A DNA stretch of 64,000 bases from Gammaproteobacteria bacterium (GTDB taxonomy: Bacteria > Pseudomonadota > Gammaproteobacteria > Steroidobacterales > Steroidobacteraceae), in assembly GCA_028293765.1 (NCBI GenBank), contig JAQGOG010000097.1, positions 1-64,000 of the forward strand, read 5' to 3'. Below the pieces are notes generated by a model that was not told the DNA's origin, did not search any database, and saw only the letters and a program-made list of their open reading frames with translations. The position numbers and the translations under genes were made by a program. Positions 26,149-34,726 of the stretch are shown here, piece after piece (the stretch's first letter is position 1; every line of letters begins with the position of its first letter).

Positions 26149-27555
26149 TCAGAGCTTACCCGTCGCGCGCCAGCCGCCGTCGGCATACTGGGTGCGCACG
26201 GCCGCCACATACGGCACCGGGCAGACGATCGCGCGTATTTCGACCTGCTTGTGACTCTCGACGGTCGGCTTCTTCGAGCCGCCATTCTCCTCGCCCCAGA
26301 CGAAGGTCACTTCCGTGCCGGGCTTCGCGTACTCGGGATCCAACATCGCGAGTGTCAGCATCTTGCGCTCGTTGGAGCTGTAGCCTACCCACGTGGACAG
26401 GCCCGCCAGCTTGCCGTCCTTCATGACGCGGTCGAAGGGATACATGGAGTATACGGCCGACGGGAAGTCGATGTACTTCGCGCGCTCGTGCTCCTTCCCG
26501 AACTGCGACGCGATGGTCTTCGCGACGTCCGCGTCGTTGAGCTCGAGGGTGACTTTCACTCTGTGGGGCCTGGTGGCGATCTTTTCCAGCGCCTCGCGGC
26601 CAATGAAGTCGTGGTCGAACTTCACGAACGCGCCGTAGCCCAGGTCGTAAGGCGTCAGATAATAGTCTTCGATGTCGTTCGAGTAGTAGCTGCCGCCGAG
26701 GGAGGCGTTGCCTTCGAAGCTGTTGGCCGCGAGCCACGCGCGGTACTTTTTCATGCGCTCGTCACCTGAGTAGATCGCGGGCATGGGCGACGGGATCCAG
26801 CCGGATTCCAGCGTATTCGACGAATAAGCGCGGGCGCCCACGAGATGCAGGCCAAACTGCCTACCCGCCTCGAACAGCGCATCCTTCACGGCATCCCCGT
26901 CGGCCGCGGGTCCAAAGAGCTCGAAGCCCGGCTGGCCGGCCATGCCATGGCGCAACGCCCGCACCTGCTTGCCGGCGATGGTGAGCTCGCACATGTTGAA
27001 GAACTTGAGCTCGGGGGGCGCCTTGCCCAACACCTTCTCCATGACCTGCATCGCGTTCGGTCCCTGGACCTGGAAGCGATACGTCTTGCGGGCGATGGGA
27101 TTGACACGCGCCGCCGAGCGCTCGTCACGCTCGCACTTCACGTTGTAGCCGCCGGTCTCGGCGTGGTACTGGACCCAGTTATGCACAGCCGGACGGCCGA
27201 TCAGGTTGAAGAGATCCTTGTCGAGGTAGCACAACACGACGTCGCCGACGACATAGCCGTCCCACGTGACGGGCACATACTGCTTGGCCTTATTGACCTC
27301 AAATCCCTTGAAGCTGTTGATTCCCAGCTTGTTCAACAGCCGGAACGCATCCGGGCCGGATACGTACATGTCGGTCATGTGGTACGACTGGTTGAACAAT
27401 ACCGCCGTCTGTTGCCACGCGCGCTGCTCGTCGCGCCAATTCGTGTACTCCGACTGCACGACCGGATAGGGATTCGGGCCGCTCGGTGAATTGCGCAGAT
27501 GGTTGACGGGGCCGCCATTGGCGTGCAGCAGCTCTTCGAGGTTCTTGTGACTCAT
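26149..27555 (-). CDS. Tetrahydrofolate-dependent aromatic O-demethylase (LigM/DesA family)
   Basis: The 468-residue protein matches the length of LigM/DesA (about 460-470) and shares long signature pieces: YPVVQSEYTNWRDEQRAW, HMTDMYVSG, NKAKQYVPVT, NWVQYHAETGGYNV, RALRHGMAGQPG, SNTLESGWIPSP, AIYSGDERMKKYR, GYGAFVKFDHDFIGREALE and WGEENGGSKKPTVE. These are GcvT-fold enzymes that move the methyl of vanillate, 3-O-methylgallate or syringate to tetrahydrofolate in the cytosol. It is divergent from a gallate dioxygenase gene, which makes 3-O-methylgallate or syringate a good guess. The exact substrate cannot be told. Expression is probably controlled by the paired GGATCC operators at 27776-27803. 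Confidence 0.92.
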   Translation of the reverse strand: MSHKNLEELLHANGGPVNHLRNSPSGPNPYPVVQSEYTNWRDEQRAWQQTAVLFNQSYHMTDMYVSGPDAFRLLNKLGINSFKGFEVNKAKQYVPVTWDGYVVGDVVLCYLDKDLFNLIGRPAVHNWVQYHAETGGYNVKCERDERSAARVNPIARKTYRFQVQGPNAMQVMEKVLGKAPPELKFFNMCELTIAGKQVRALRHGMAGQPGFELFGPAADGDAVKDALFEAGRQFGLHLVGARAYSSNTLESGWIPSPMPAIYSGDERMKKYRAWLAANSFEGNASLGGSYYSNDIEDYYLTPYDLGYGAFVKFDHDFIGREALEKIATRPHRVKVTLELNDADVAKTIASQFGKEHERAKYIDFPSAVYSMYPFDRVMKDGKLAGLSTWVGYSSNERKMLTLAMLDPEYAKPGTEVTFVWGEENGGSKKPTVESHKQVEIRAIVCPVPYVAAVRTQYADGGWRATGKL

Positions 27556-27775
27556 CGGATCTCCAAAGTGTGAATCAATGCCGCCTGCTCCTGTCGAGGC
27601 GCGCGTGAGACGGGCTGACGGAATGGCCGGAGCTCAGCGGCAGCACGGCCACGGCGATGCTTTCTGTCGCGTTAGTCGGCGTGTGCGCGCGCACCAGCGC
27701 GCTGCACGATTCCCGCGGCATCAGGAAGTGGAAACGCTCGCGCAGACGTATCGATGCGGCGGGAGTTTGCCGACC

Positions 27776-27803
27776 GGATCCCCAGCCTGTCAAATTGGGA
27801 TCC
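27776..27803 (-). promoter_or_regulatory. Promoter of the LigM-like gene with paired GGATCC operators
   Basis: Read leftward: GGATCC (27803-27798, within ATTCGGGATCCCAAT), four bases, consensus -35 TTGACA (27793-27788), six bases, GGATCC (27781-27776). The -10 is weak (CAAACT, 18 bases after the -35). The geometry matches the gntR and desB-like promoters. Confidence 0.65.
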
Positions 27804-27948
27804 CGAATACCAGCCAGACAAATATTGAATTGCACCACCTGCGGATGATGCAGGAGCGCACGTTGCGGCTGGAGGCCAATAAATCGGCACGTCCACGCGC
27901 GGTCGCCCGGCGCGGCGGCTACTGTACGGACGGTCCAAACGGCATATC

Positions 27949-27988
27949 GGATCCAGCGTTGACAGCTTTGGATCCCGAGGATAAGAAT
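27949..27988 (+). promoter_or_regulatory. Promoter of the gallate dioxygenase gene with paired GGATCC operators
   Basis: GGATCC (27949-27954), four bases, consensus -35 TTGACA (27959-27964), five bases, GGATCC (27970-27975), then -10 TAAGAA (27982-27987) at the ideal 17-base spacing. One box abuts the -35 and the other fills the spacer, so a bound repressor would block RNA polymerase. Confidence 0.75.
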
Positions 27989-28049
27989 CTACAGCCTACC
28001 CCTTGCTACCCGATGCGCGCCTGCCCGCGCACTCACAGGAATTGCTCGC

Positions 28050-29315
28050 ATGGCAACCATCGTTGGTGGAATCGCCACTTCTCACACTCCGACGATCGGC
28101 TTCGCTCTGGACGCCAACAAGCAGCTGGATCCAGTCTGGGCGCCGATATTCGCCGGCTACGAGCCGGTACGGCAGTGGCTGGCGGACCAGCAGCCCGACG
28201 TGCTGTTCTATATCTATAACGATCACGCCACTTCGTTTTTCTTCGATCATTACTCACATTTTGCCCTTGGGGTGGGCGAGCGCTACTGGCCTGCCGATGA
28301 GGGCGGCGGCCCCCGCAAGCTGCCGCCGATCAAAGGCCACCCGGGACTGGCGCGCCACGTCGCTACGGGACTGGTCGCCGACGAATTCGACCTCGCCTTT
28401 TTTCAGGCCAAGGGACTGGATCACGGCTGCTTCTCGCCGTTGTCGCTGCTGTGGCCCCATGAGCGCGACTGGCCCGGCGCAATCGTGCCGCTCCAGGTTG
28501 GAGTGCTGCAGTTTCCGATTCCCTCCGCACGGCGTTGCTTCAAGCTGGGACGCGCGCTGCGCAAAGCGATTGAGAGTTATCCCGAAGACCTCAAGGTCGC
28601 CATCGTCGGCACCGGCGGCCTTTCGCATCAGATCCACGGGGAGCGGGCCGGCTTCAATAACACTGCCTGGGACCTGGAGTTTCTCGATCTGCTGGAAAAG
28701 GATCCCGAAAAGCTCACGGACCTCACCATTGCAGACTACGCCGAGCGCGGCGGCTGTGAGGGCTCGGAAGTGATCATGTGGCTGGTCATGCGCGGCGCGT
28801 TGTCGGTCAAGGTGAAGAAGCTCCATCAGGCCTACTACCTGCCCTCGATGACGCCGATCGCCACCGTGATCTATGAAAACGCCTCAGACGAAGCAAGCGA
28901 CGAATCCGTGGCCGACTACCGGGCACGCATCGAACGGCAGTGGGTCGGCCTCGAGAAGCTGCCCGGCACCTATCCGTTCACCCTGGATCGCAGCGTCAAA
29001 GCCTTCCGCCTCAACAGCTTCCTGCATCGGCTCATCGAGCCTGCGCAGCGGCGGCGCTTCCTCAGCGAACCCGAGCCCATGTTCACCGAGGCGGGACTCA
29101 CAGACGAGGAACGTAACATGGTGCGCGCCCGGGACTGGCAGGCGTTGATCCACTATGGCGTAATCTTCTTTCTGCTGGAGAAACTCGGAGCCGTCATTGG
29201 CACGACGAACCTGCACATCTACGCGGCCATGCGGGGGCAGTCCCTGGAAGAATTCCAGCAGACGCGCAACTCCCAGATCCTCTACTCGGTCGCTGGAGAC
29301 GCGGGGAGCCGCTGA
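28050..29315 (+). CDS. Gallate dioxygenase (DesB/GalA-type LigAB fusion)
   Basis: The 421-residue protein has the length and order of gallate dioxygenases (about 420): an N-terminal LigB-type catalytic domain to about 285 and a C-terminal LigA-like helical domain. Iron ligands are at His12 (IATSHTP), His59 (YNDHATSF) and a Glu in GGCEGSEVIMW (237 or 240). His of LSHQIHGER is the expected catalytic histidine region. It opens the ring of gallate to 4-oxalomesaconate without a separate alpha subunit. The start ATG has CAGGAA upstream. With the divergent O-demethylase it fits a syringate or 3-O-methylgallate route. Downstream oxalomesaconate hydratase/aldolase genes are not in the window. Confidence 0.92.
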   Translation: MATIVGGIATSHTPTIGFALDANKQLDPVWAPIFAGYEPVRQWLADQQPDVLFYIYNDHATSFFFDHYSHFALGVGERYWPADEGGGPRKLPPIKGHPGLARHVATGLVADEFDLAFFQAKGLDHGCFSPLSLLWPHERDWPGAIVPLQVGVLQFPIPSARRCFKLGRALRKAIESYPEDLKVAIVGTGGLSHQIHGERAGFNNTAWDLEFLDLLEKDPEKLTDLTIADYAERGGCEGSEVIMWLVMRGALSVKVKKLHQAYYLPSMTPIATVIYENASDEASDESVADYRARIERQWVGLEKLPGTYPFTLDRSVKAFRLNSFLHRLIEPAQRRRFLSEPEPMFTEAGLTDEERNMVRARDWQALIHYGVIFFLLEKLGAVIGTTNLHIYAAMRGQSLEEFQQTRNSQILYSVAGDAGSR

Positions 29316-29708
29316 GTTACTCGTGGTCGTTGCGAGCTTTGCCTCGCTGCGGAGGCAGCCGTAAGACGGCGCTTGCTCTCTGCGTTTGAGTCTTTGCATC
29401 GAAGCGGTCATTGCGGCGCCGGGAAACGGTGTGGAACGTGACATCCATGCGCCGGACTTCAGCCATCCCAAGCGCAAATGCTCGCCACCGCTTCCGTTAT
29501 CGTCGTCCACCACCTGCGGATCAGAGTGCAACGAGGCGCGGCTGTAAGTGCAGGCACTTGGGATGCAAGGCCCCGGTTGAGTCATCCACGCCGCGTCCGT
29601 GCACAAGACTCGAAGAGAAGGTGTAATGTTCGCGGTTGGACGGGAGAGGTCGCGGACGCCGATCCGCGCGTCTCGCCAACACTACAACTCCCGCGGAAGG
29701 AGACCGGC
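29316..29708. other. Intergenic stretch, no gene recognised
   Basis: About 390 bases between the gallate dioxygenase and the MetE-like gene. An open frame extends upstream from the latter but has no family pattern before the ATG at 29709, which has a near-perfect AAGGAGA ribosome site. No terminator-like stem with a T-tract was seen. Confidence 0.5.
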
Positions 29709-30806
29709 ATGACTGCGAAGAGTGCGTCGGTACTGATGGTAGGCAGCGTACCCGCCGATACCGCGGAAGAAGTTTTTCGGCGCCTCGGCCCGGCGCTGGG
29801 CGAGCGGTTGCAGGGTCTCTCGGATGGCGAGCCGGGCTACCGCAACAAATGGATCGTCTTCAATGCCCCGCATGTCTTCGAGCCCCATCCGGCTCTCGAA
29901 ATCGTCAACAAACCCAAGCCCGATCGCGACAAGAGCGTTTACAAACATCTGGAGGCCTGGGTTCCCACGAGTTGGGAGGAGATGTGGCGCTTCCGGGTTC
30001 GGGACGGGGTGGACAGCGTTGCGTTTGAGAACCTGCACTACGCGGAGTTTGCTGCGCAGTCCTATCGTACATTTTGCGACCTGCGGCGGGACGGCGTCAT
30101 TCCGGCGGGTACGCGGTTCCAGGTGTCTTTGCCCCTGCCCGAGGACTTTACGCGCTGGTGCACCGGGACGGATCGCGATTTCTCGATCATGTCCCGAGGG
30201 GTCGCTGACGCCCTCGAGGTCGAGGTCCAGCGGCTGCTGGCTGTCGTTCCGCATGACGATCTGATCATTCAATGGGATGTCTGCTGGGAGGTGTTCGCCT
30301 GCGATGCGAACGATTTCCTCGGTCGCGAGCCTTTGGCGTGGCGTGCGTCTCGCGACCCGTTCGAGCGCTTTGGCGGCTACATCGAGCGCCTGTCAGCGCG
30401 AATTCCCGAAACGGTCCTGCTCGGCATGCACCTGTGCTACGGCGATCTGGAGCATACCCATCTCATTCAGCCGCGCGACCTCGGCATCGTCACTCGCATG
30501 GCGAATCTTGCCGTCGCCCGAGCAGGCCGCCGCTTCGACTTCGTCCATATGCCGGTCCCCCGTGAACGCTCGGACGACGCCTATTTCGAGCCGCTTTCCG
30601 ACTTACGCATAGGTTCCGCAAAGCTCTTCATCGGCCTCGTGCATCTAACGGACGGTACGGCGGGGTCGCTGCACCGTCTGGCGGCATTCCGGCGCCATTA
30701 CGCCGGACCCCACGGTATCGCCACGGAATGCGGCTGGGGCCGACGCAAGATCGAGACCCTCGACGCCCTGTTGCAAGTGCATCGGGAAGTCGCGGCTGCC
30801 CTATAA
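29709..30806 (+). CDS. MetE/UROD-superfamily barrel protein with methyltransferase-type zinc ligands
   Basis: The 365-residue protein resembles the C-terminal catalytic barrel of cobalamin-independent methionine synthase without the N-terminal half. Motifs are SVPADTAEEVFRRLG, LSDGEPGYRNKWIVF, His241-Leu-Cys243 in GMHLCYGDLEH, GLVHLTDG and Cys341 in ATECGWGRRKIETL. The H-x-C and later Cys match the MetE zinc ligands. Related proteins of unknown function occur in aromatic-catabolic clusters. Next to a THF-dependent O-demethylase it could take part in methyl transfer, but that is an inference; its substrate is unknown. Confidence 0.7.
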   Translation: MTAKSASVLMVGSVPADTAEEVFRRLGPALGERLQGLSDGEPGYRNKWIVFNAPHVFEPHPALEIVNKPKPDRDKSVYKHLEAWVPTSWEEMWRFRVRDGVDSVAFENLHYAEFAAQSYRTFCDLRRDGVIPAGTRFQVSLPLPEDFTRWCTGTDRDFSIMSRGVADALEVEVQRLLAVVPHDDLIIQWDVCWEVFACDANDFLGREPLAWRASRDPFERFGGYIERLSARIPETVLLGMHLCYGDLEHTHLIQPRDLGIVTRMANLAVARAGRRFDFVHMPVPRERSDDAYFEPLSDLRIGSAKLFIGLVHLTDGTAGSLHRLAAFRRHYAGPHGIATECGWGRRKIETLDALLQVHREVAAAL

Positions 30807-30895
30807 GACACCTTCCCAATAGCCGACGCCACTTCGCTCAACGAGCGGTGTACGCGGCCGCAAGCAGACGCTTCTCGATGCCCTCTTGCGCCTCC

Positions 30896-31897
30896 TCAGT
30901 GCGCGATGTTGGTGCCCTGCCTACCTAGTCCGGCACGATAAGCGGCAGGAGCGGAACCGTAGCACTCGCGAAAGCAACGCGCGAAATGGCTCGCCTCCGC
31001 GAAACCGCAGCATGAGGCAATTTCCCCGATCGACATGCCGGAAAAGCGCCGCTCGCTCAGTAAGTCCCGCGCGCGGCCGAGCCGCGCTCGAGTGAGTTGC
31101 CGTCCGAACGTGGTAGCGTTACTCGCAAACAGGTAGTGCAAATAGCGTGGCGAAATCCCTAGCTCGGTGGCAACTTCCGTGGGGCTCAGGCCCGCCTCAT
31201 GATAGCGATCCTGCAGGACGCGAAGCAGGCGGCGGTAGAGATCGTCGCGACGCGAAACCGGAGGGCGTGGCCAGCCCGCCGACAGCGTAAGCAGAGCCGC
31301 AATCTGTTCGGCTACCACGCCGCCGGGCAACGCAAGTGTGTCGAGCTCCCCTGGCCGCAAGGCACTGATGACAGCCGCGAGAGCCGCCGGCCAGCCGTTC
31401 TGGGCACGCAACACGCGGCCAACGAGACTCTGCGGATCCAGCACCCAGGCGCGCAGCCAATCTCGAGGCAACTGCAGGATCACGCAGCGCGTCGGCTGCG
31501 GACACCGGGCACTGTGCGGCTCGCTGCTGTCGATGAGGACGCTGTCGCCGCTGTAGACTTGTGTCGAACGCCCCAGGCAATCGAGCTGAAATTCCCCGGC
31601 CGCAAGATACAGAAGATGAAACTCCGTCTTGTCGCTGCGCGCGATGGCGCCACGGGAGCGCGTCACCTGCTGCGACGTAGCGCCCAGGAAATTGAGCGTG
31701 ACAGGACCCAACTGGCACTGCTCGAGCCGGGCGCTGAAGCCGGACCCGGCTGCCGCCTCGATTTCGAGCTCCAACATCGAATCACAGATGGACTCTCGCC
31801 AGTAGGACAAGGCGTTGTGCGGCTCGACATCCTCCGTCGACCAACACCGTATGGCCCGTGCTCTACCTGCAGCTTCGGCGGAATCGACGGTACCCAT
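30896..31897 (-). CDS. AraC-family transcriptional regulator
   Basis: The 333-residue protein has an N-terminal cupin-like AraC-binding domain (LSYWRESICDSMLELEIE, YSGDSVLIDSSEPHS) and a C-terminal double HTH from about residue 230 (LSPTEVATELGISPRYLHYLF and SIGEIASCCGFAEASHFARCF, then GSAPAAYR). Proteins of this layout often respond to aromatic acids. It lies leftward between the MetE-like gene and an MFS permease gene transcribed the same way, either of which could be a target. Confidence 0.9.
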   Translation of the reverse strand: MGTVDSAEAAGRARAIRCWSTEDVEPHNALSYWRESICDSMLELEIEAAAGSGFSARLEQCQLGPVTLNFLGATSQQVTRSRGAIARSDKTEFHLLYLAAGEFQLDCLGRSTQVYSGDSVLIDSSEPHSARCPQPTRCVILQLPRDWLRAWVLDPQSLVGRVLRAQNGWPAALAAVISALRPGELDTLALPGGVVAEQIAALLTLSAGWPRPPVSRRDDLYRRLLRVLQDRYHEAGLSPTEVATELGISPRYLHYLFASNATTFGRQLTRARLGRARDLLSERRFSGMSIGEIASCCGFAEASHFARCFRECYGSAPAAYRAGLGRQGTNIAH

Positions 31898-32083
31898 ACT
31901 CGCCCCCCAGGATGTCTACCGCTACAACGATATGACAGGGACGAACAAATGGAAAGCAGCAAGCGGACCGCGCGTCCGGGTTTGCTGGTCCCGCGGCCCT
32001 GACCGGCGGCGCCCGGCGGACCAAGTCAGGACTGCCGGTGCCAGGCAAATCAACATGCCGCACTCATCGCGCCGCCGACGGCT

Positions 32084-33349
32084 TCAGTCCGCGGCGACGC
32101 CCAAACCCCGGAGTTTTCTGCGGGCCAGGACTCTCGGCGCCGTTTCACGCAGGCCGCAGGCCAGCAGCCCCGCGACCACCGTCAGGCCGAGCATCATCCA
32201 AAGCGGCGCCTGCAATCCCCACGCGTCCGCGGCGAAGCCTGCTATCGACGGTGACAACACACCGCCCAATATCTCGCCGGTACCCATGCAGATTCCCATA
32301 ACGGTGGCGGTGTGCCTGGGATCGACGCTCTCCGACGGAACCGTGGCCATCAGGAGCGGCAGGGTTCCATTGAAGCCCCAGCCCACGAAGAAAATGGCGG
32401 CGAGCCCCCAGACGGAGCCAGAGAAGAACATCGCGCCAAGCGGCAGAATGACTCCCACCAGCGGCATCGCGATCATCAGTGGCCGGCGGCCGATTCGATC
32501 GGACCAGGCGGAGATCGCCACCGAGCCTACGGTGGCCGAGATGCCCAGCGCTCCCATGAGCCAACCCATTGTCTGCGGGTCGAACCTGCGCACCTGTGTC
32601 AGATATAACGGCATGAACGCCCAGCACACCACGAGGTACGATACGAGTAGCACCCCGAGCAGCGCGCAGATGAGGACGTTGCGCTCCCCGAACGCCTGCC
32701 GCAAGCTCATTTTGGCTGCCGCCCGAGAGCCCGATCCCGGGAGCGACTCGATGCCGCGCGGCTCGCGCACCAGACGCCACATCAGAAACGCCGCGACGAG
32801 CCCAGGCACAGCGGCGAGAAAAAAAGCACGACGCCATCCATACGCGGTCGCGAACGCCACGAGCAGCACGGGCGCCGCGAACGAGCCCAGGAGATTGGAG
32901 CCGAAATTCTGCGTCACGCCCATGGCGAGACCCCGTTGCCGCGGCTCGATCTCCGCGACGATCAGGGTCTGGCTGATCGGCATGATGCCCCCCTCCGCCG
33001 CCCCCATCAGCAGACGCGCGCCCAGCATCATCGCAAACGAGCCGGCGATTCCGGAAACGAATGAGCAGACGGAGAATGCGAGCGTCGCGAGAATCAACAG
33101 CCCCTTGCGACTGCCGGTCTTGTCGGAGACGAGCCCGATCCCAAACGCCGCCAGGGCCCACGTAAACGACAGCGCGCTCGCCAGGATGCCGACCTGCGTA
33201 TTGCTCACGCCCAGGTCCGGTTGCACGAAGGGCATCAGGAAGTTCAACGAATTGCGGTCGAAGAATACGATTCCGAAATTGACACTGAGCAGCGCCACCA
33301 ACATGATCTGGTAGGCCGCGCTCTTGCGTTGCTGCGTGGGGATGCTCAA
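32084..33349 (-). CDS. Major facilitator superfamily permease (ACS-like)
   Basis: The 421-residue protein has 12 predicted membrane segments. It has the ACS-type start FFDRNSLNFLMPFVQPDLGVS, the loop 2-3 motif GLVSDKTGSRKG and RLLMGAAEGGIMPISQTL. A TTG at 33349 with GAGGA upstream is the best start, since no ATG precedes the first helix. The permease probably imports an organic or aromatic acid. A C-terminal relic of a similar transporter lies at 58790-58981. It is divergent from the MBL-fold gene at 33471. Confidence 0.88.
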   Translation of the reverse strand: MSIPTQQRKSAAYQIMLVALLSVNFGIVFFDRNSLNFLMPFVQPDLGVSNTQVGILASALSFTWALAAFGIGLVSDKTGSRKGLLILATLAFSVCSFVSGIAGSFAMMLGARLLMGAAEGGIMPISQTLIVAEIEPRQRGLAMGVTQNFGSNLLGSFAAPVLLVAFATAYGWRRAFFLAAVPGLVAAFLMWRLVREPRGIESLPGSGSRAAAKMSLRQAFGERNVLICALLGVLLVSYLVVCWAFMPLYLTQVRRFDPQTMGWLMGALGISATVGSVAISAWSDRIGRRPLMIAMPLVGVILPLGAMFFSGSVWGLAAIFFVGWGFNGTLPLLMATVPSESVDPRHTATVMGICMGTGEILGGVLSPSIAGFAADAWGLQAPLWMMLGLTVVAGLLACGLRETAPRVLARRKLRGLGVAAD

Positions 33350-33470
33350 GTGAGGTCCTCTGGGGTCGCAAATGAAGTTCCGACACTTGCGTGCCTGTGG
33401 CCAGACTTCTAGCACAGCTACGGCACGAACGCAGGACACCGTCACGTCCGCACACCCGAGATTTTCGTAA

Positions 33471-34415
33471 ATGGCCCCACTCTCCCGCAGATGTTTTCTC
33501 GACCACACGCTATGCACGGCCGCCGTTGCAACGGTGGCCGGCCTGCCGCTCGGCCTGCTGGCCGGACCCGCGGCGGCGCGCTCGAGCGCGGCGACGCTCA
33601 GCTCCAGGGAACTCACGCCGAGTCTGCGACTGATCGCGGCTTCCGGCTGTAATGTCGTCGCGCTCGGCTCCGGCACCGATGTACTGCTCATCGACGGGGG
33701 CACGGAGAAGGAAGCGCCGGCCGTGCTGGAGCGCGTGTTGCGAGACTCAGGCGCACGTCACGCCCGCGTCCTCATCAATACTCACTGGCACCCCGAGCAG
33801 ACCGGCCTGAACCAACGTCTGGGCAAGGCCGGGACGACGCTGATCGCGCACGAGAACACGAAGTTGTGGCTGAGCCGGCCGATCCGCACGTCCTGGCTGC
33901 CGCAAACCTTCGGCCCGCTGCCGCCGCAGGCTCGGCCCACGAAGACGACGTACACCACGGCAACTCTCGATTTCGGGGCCGAGACGATCGAATACGGCTA
34001 TCTCCAGCAGGCCCACACGGATGGCGACCTGTACGCGTATTTTCGAGGCGCCAACGTATTGGCAGCCGGCGGCGTAGTGTCATCCGACCGCTGGCCACTC
34101 CTGGATTGGGAGACTGGCGGCTGGATCGCAGGGTTGGTGGCCGGCTACGATAAATTGCTGCGCATCGCGAATGACTCCACGCAGATCGTTCCTGCCAACG
34201 GCCCGGTACTCGCACGCCCCGCCCTGGTCGCGCACCGGGAAATGTACTTCACGATCTACGAGCGTCTGGTCGCCTGCCTGAATAAGGGGATGGGGCCCGA
34301 TGAGGCGGTGGCGACCCAACCCGCCAGGGAATTCGCAGCGCCCTGGGGGAGCCCGGACCACTTCATCGACAGCGCCTTCCGCAGCCTGTGGGGACATTTC
34401 GCCGCCGACGCGTGA
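33471..34415 (+). CDS. Exported metallo-beta-lactamase-fold protein with altered metal motif
   Basis: The 314-residue protein has a Tat-like signal (SRRCFLDHTLCTAAVATVAG) and an MBL fold (GTDVLLIDGGT, INTHWHPEQTGLN, QQAHTDGDLYAYF, NVLAAGGVVSSD). The usual H-x-H-x-D-H is changed to H-W-H-P-E-Q, so one Asp and one His ligand are replaced by Glu and Gln. This variant is found in a group of exported MBL-fold proteins of unknown activity; metal content may differ or be single-site. It is divergent from the MFS permease gene. Confidence 0.8.
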   Translation: MAPLSRRCFLDHTLCTAAVATVAGLPLGLLAGPAAARSSAATLSSRELTPSLRLIAASGCNVVALGSGTDVLLIDGGTEKEAPAVLERVLRDSGARHARVLINTHWHPEQTGLNQRLGKAGTTLIAHENTKLWLSRPIRTSWLPQTFGPLPPQARPTKTTYTTATLDFGAETIEYGYLQQAHTDGDLYAYFRGANVLAAGGVVSSDRWPLLDWETGGWIAGLVAGYDKLLRIANDSTQIVPANGPVLARPALVAHREMYFTIYERLVACLNKGMGPDEAVATQPAREFAAPWGSPDHFIDSAFRSLWGHFAADA

Positions 34416-34664
34416 CTGCGGCTCTCGGCCGCGATTGGCGCCCAAATGCTCGCGGCGATATTCGGTGGGCGTGACGCCATAACGCTGGCGAAACGCTTTG
34501 CCAAAATTCGTGCTGCTTGCAAAGCCGTGCTCGGACGCAATGCCGCTCACGGGGCGAGCTCTGCGCGACGCCGCGCCCAGCAGCCGCGCACTTTCCGGGA
34601 GCCGGCGCCGCAGGATGTACCGGGCGACCGTCTCATCGCCGCGGGTAAAAATGCTACTACCCAC
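34412..34664 (-). pseudogene. Relic of an AraC-type regulator (C-terminal HTH)
   Basis: Leftward translation gives the second half of an AraC DNA-binding domain: GDETVARYILRRRLPESARL, VSGIASEHGFASSTNFGKAF, RQRYGVTPTEYRREH. There is no ligand-binding domain, no usable start, and no stop where the domain should end; the frame runs on antisense through the MBL gene. It is a truncated leftover next to the TfdA-like gene, perhaps its former regulator. Confidence 0.7.
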
Positions 34665-34667
34665 CAA

Positions 34668-34710
34668 TTGCAACGGGCGGCCGGGGGCGCCTAGAATGGA
34701 AGCATGCTTT
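34668..34710 (+). promoter_or_regulatory. Promoter of the TfdA-like/AAHS operon with AAGCATGCTT operator
   Basis: TTGCAA (34668-34673), 18 bases, TAGAAT (34692-34697), then GAAGCATGCTTT (34699-34710) over the expected transcription start. The layout is the same as at 41827-41869. The transcript would have a leader of only about 20 bases before the ATG at 34727. Confidence 0.75.
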
Positions 34711-34726
34711 GCATATGGGCGCGGGC

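Larger units (their letters stand above)
27556..28049. other. Divergent control region between the O-demethylase and gallate dioxygenase
   Basis: This 494-base interval has no convincing gene. It contains two promoters back to back, each with paired GGATCC boxes (27776-27803 leftward, 27949-27988 rightward), plus a long 5' leader of about 210 bases before the LigM-like gene in which no known RNA motif was recognised. Confidence 0.7.
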
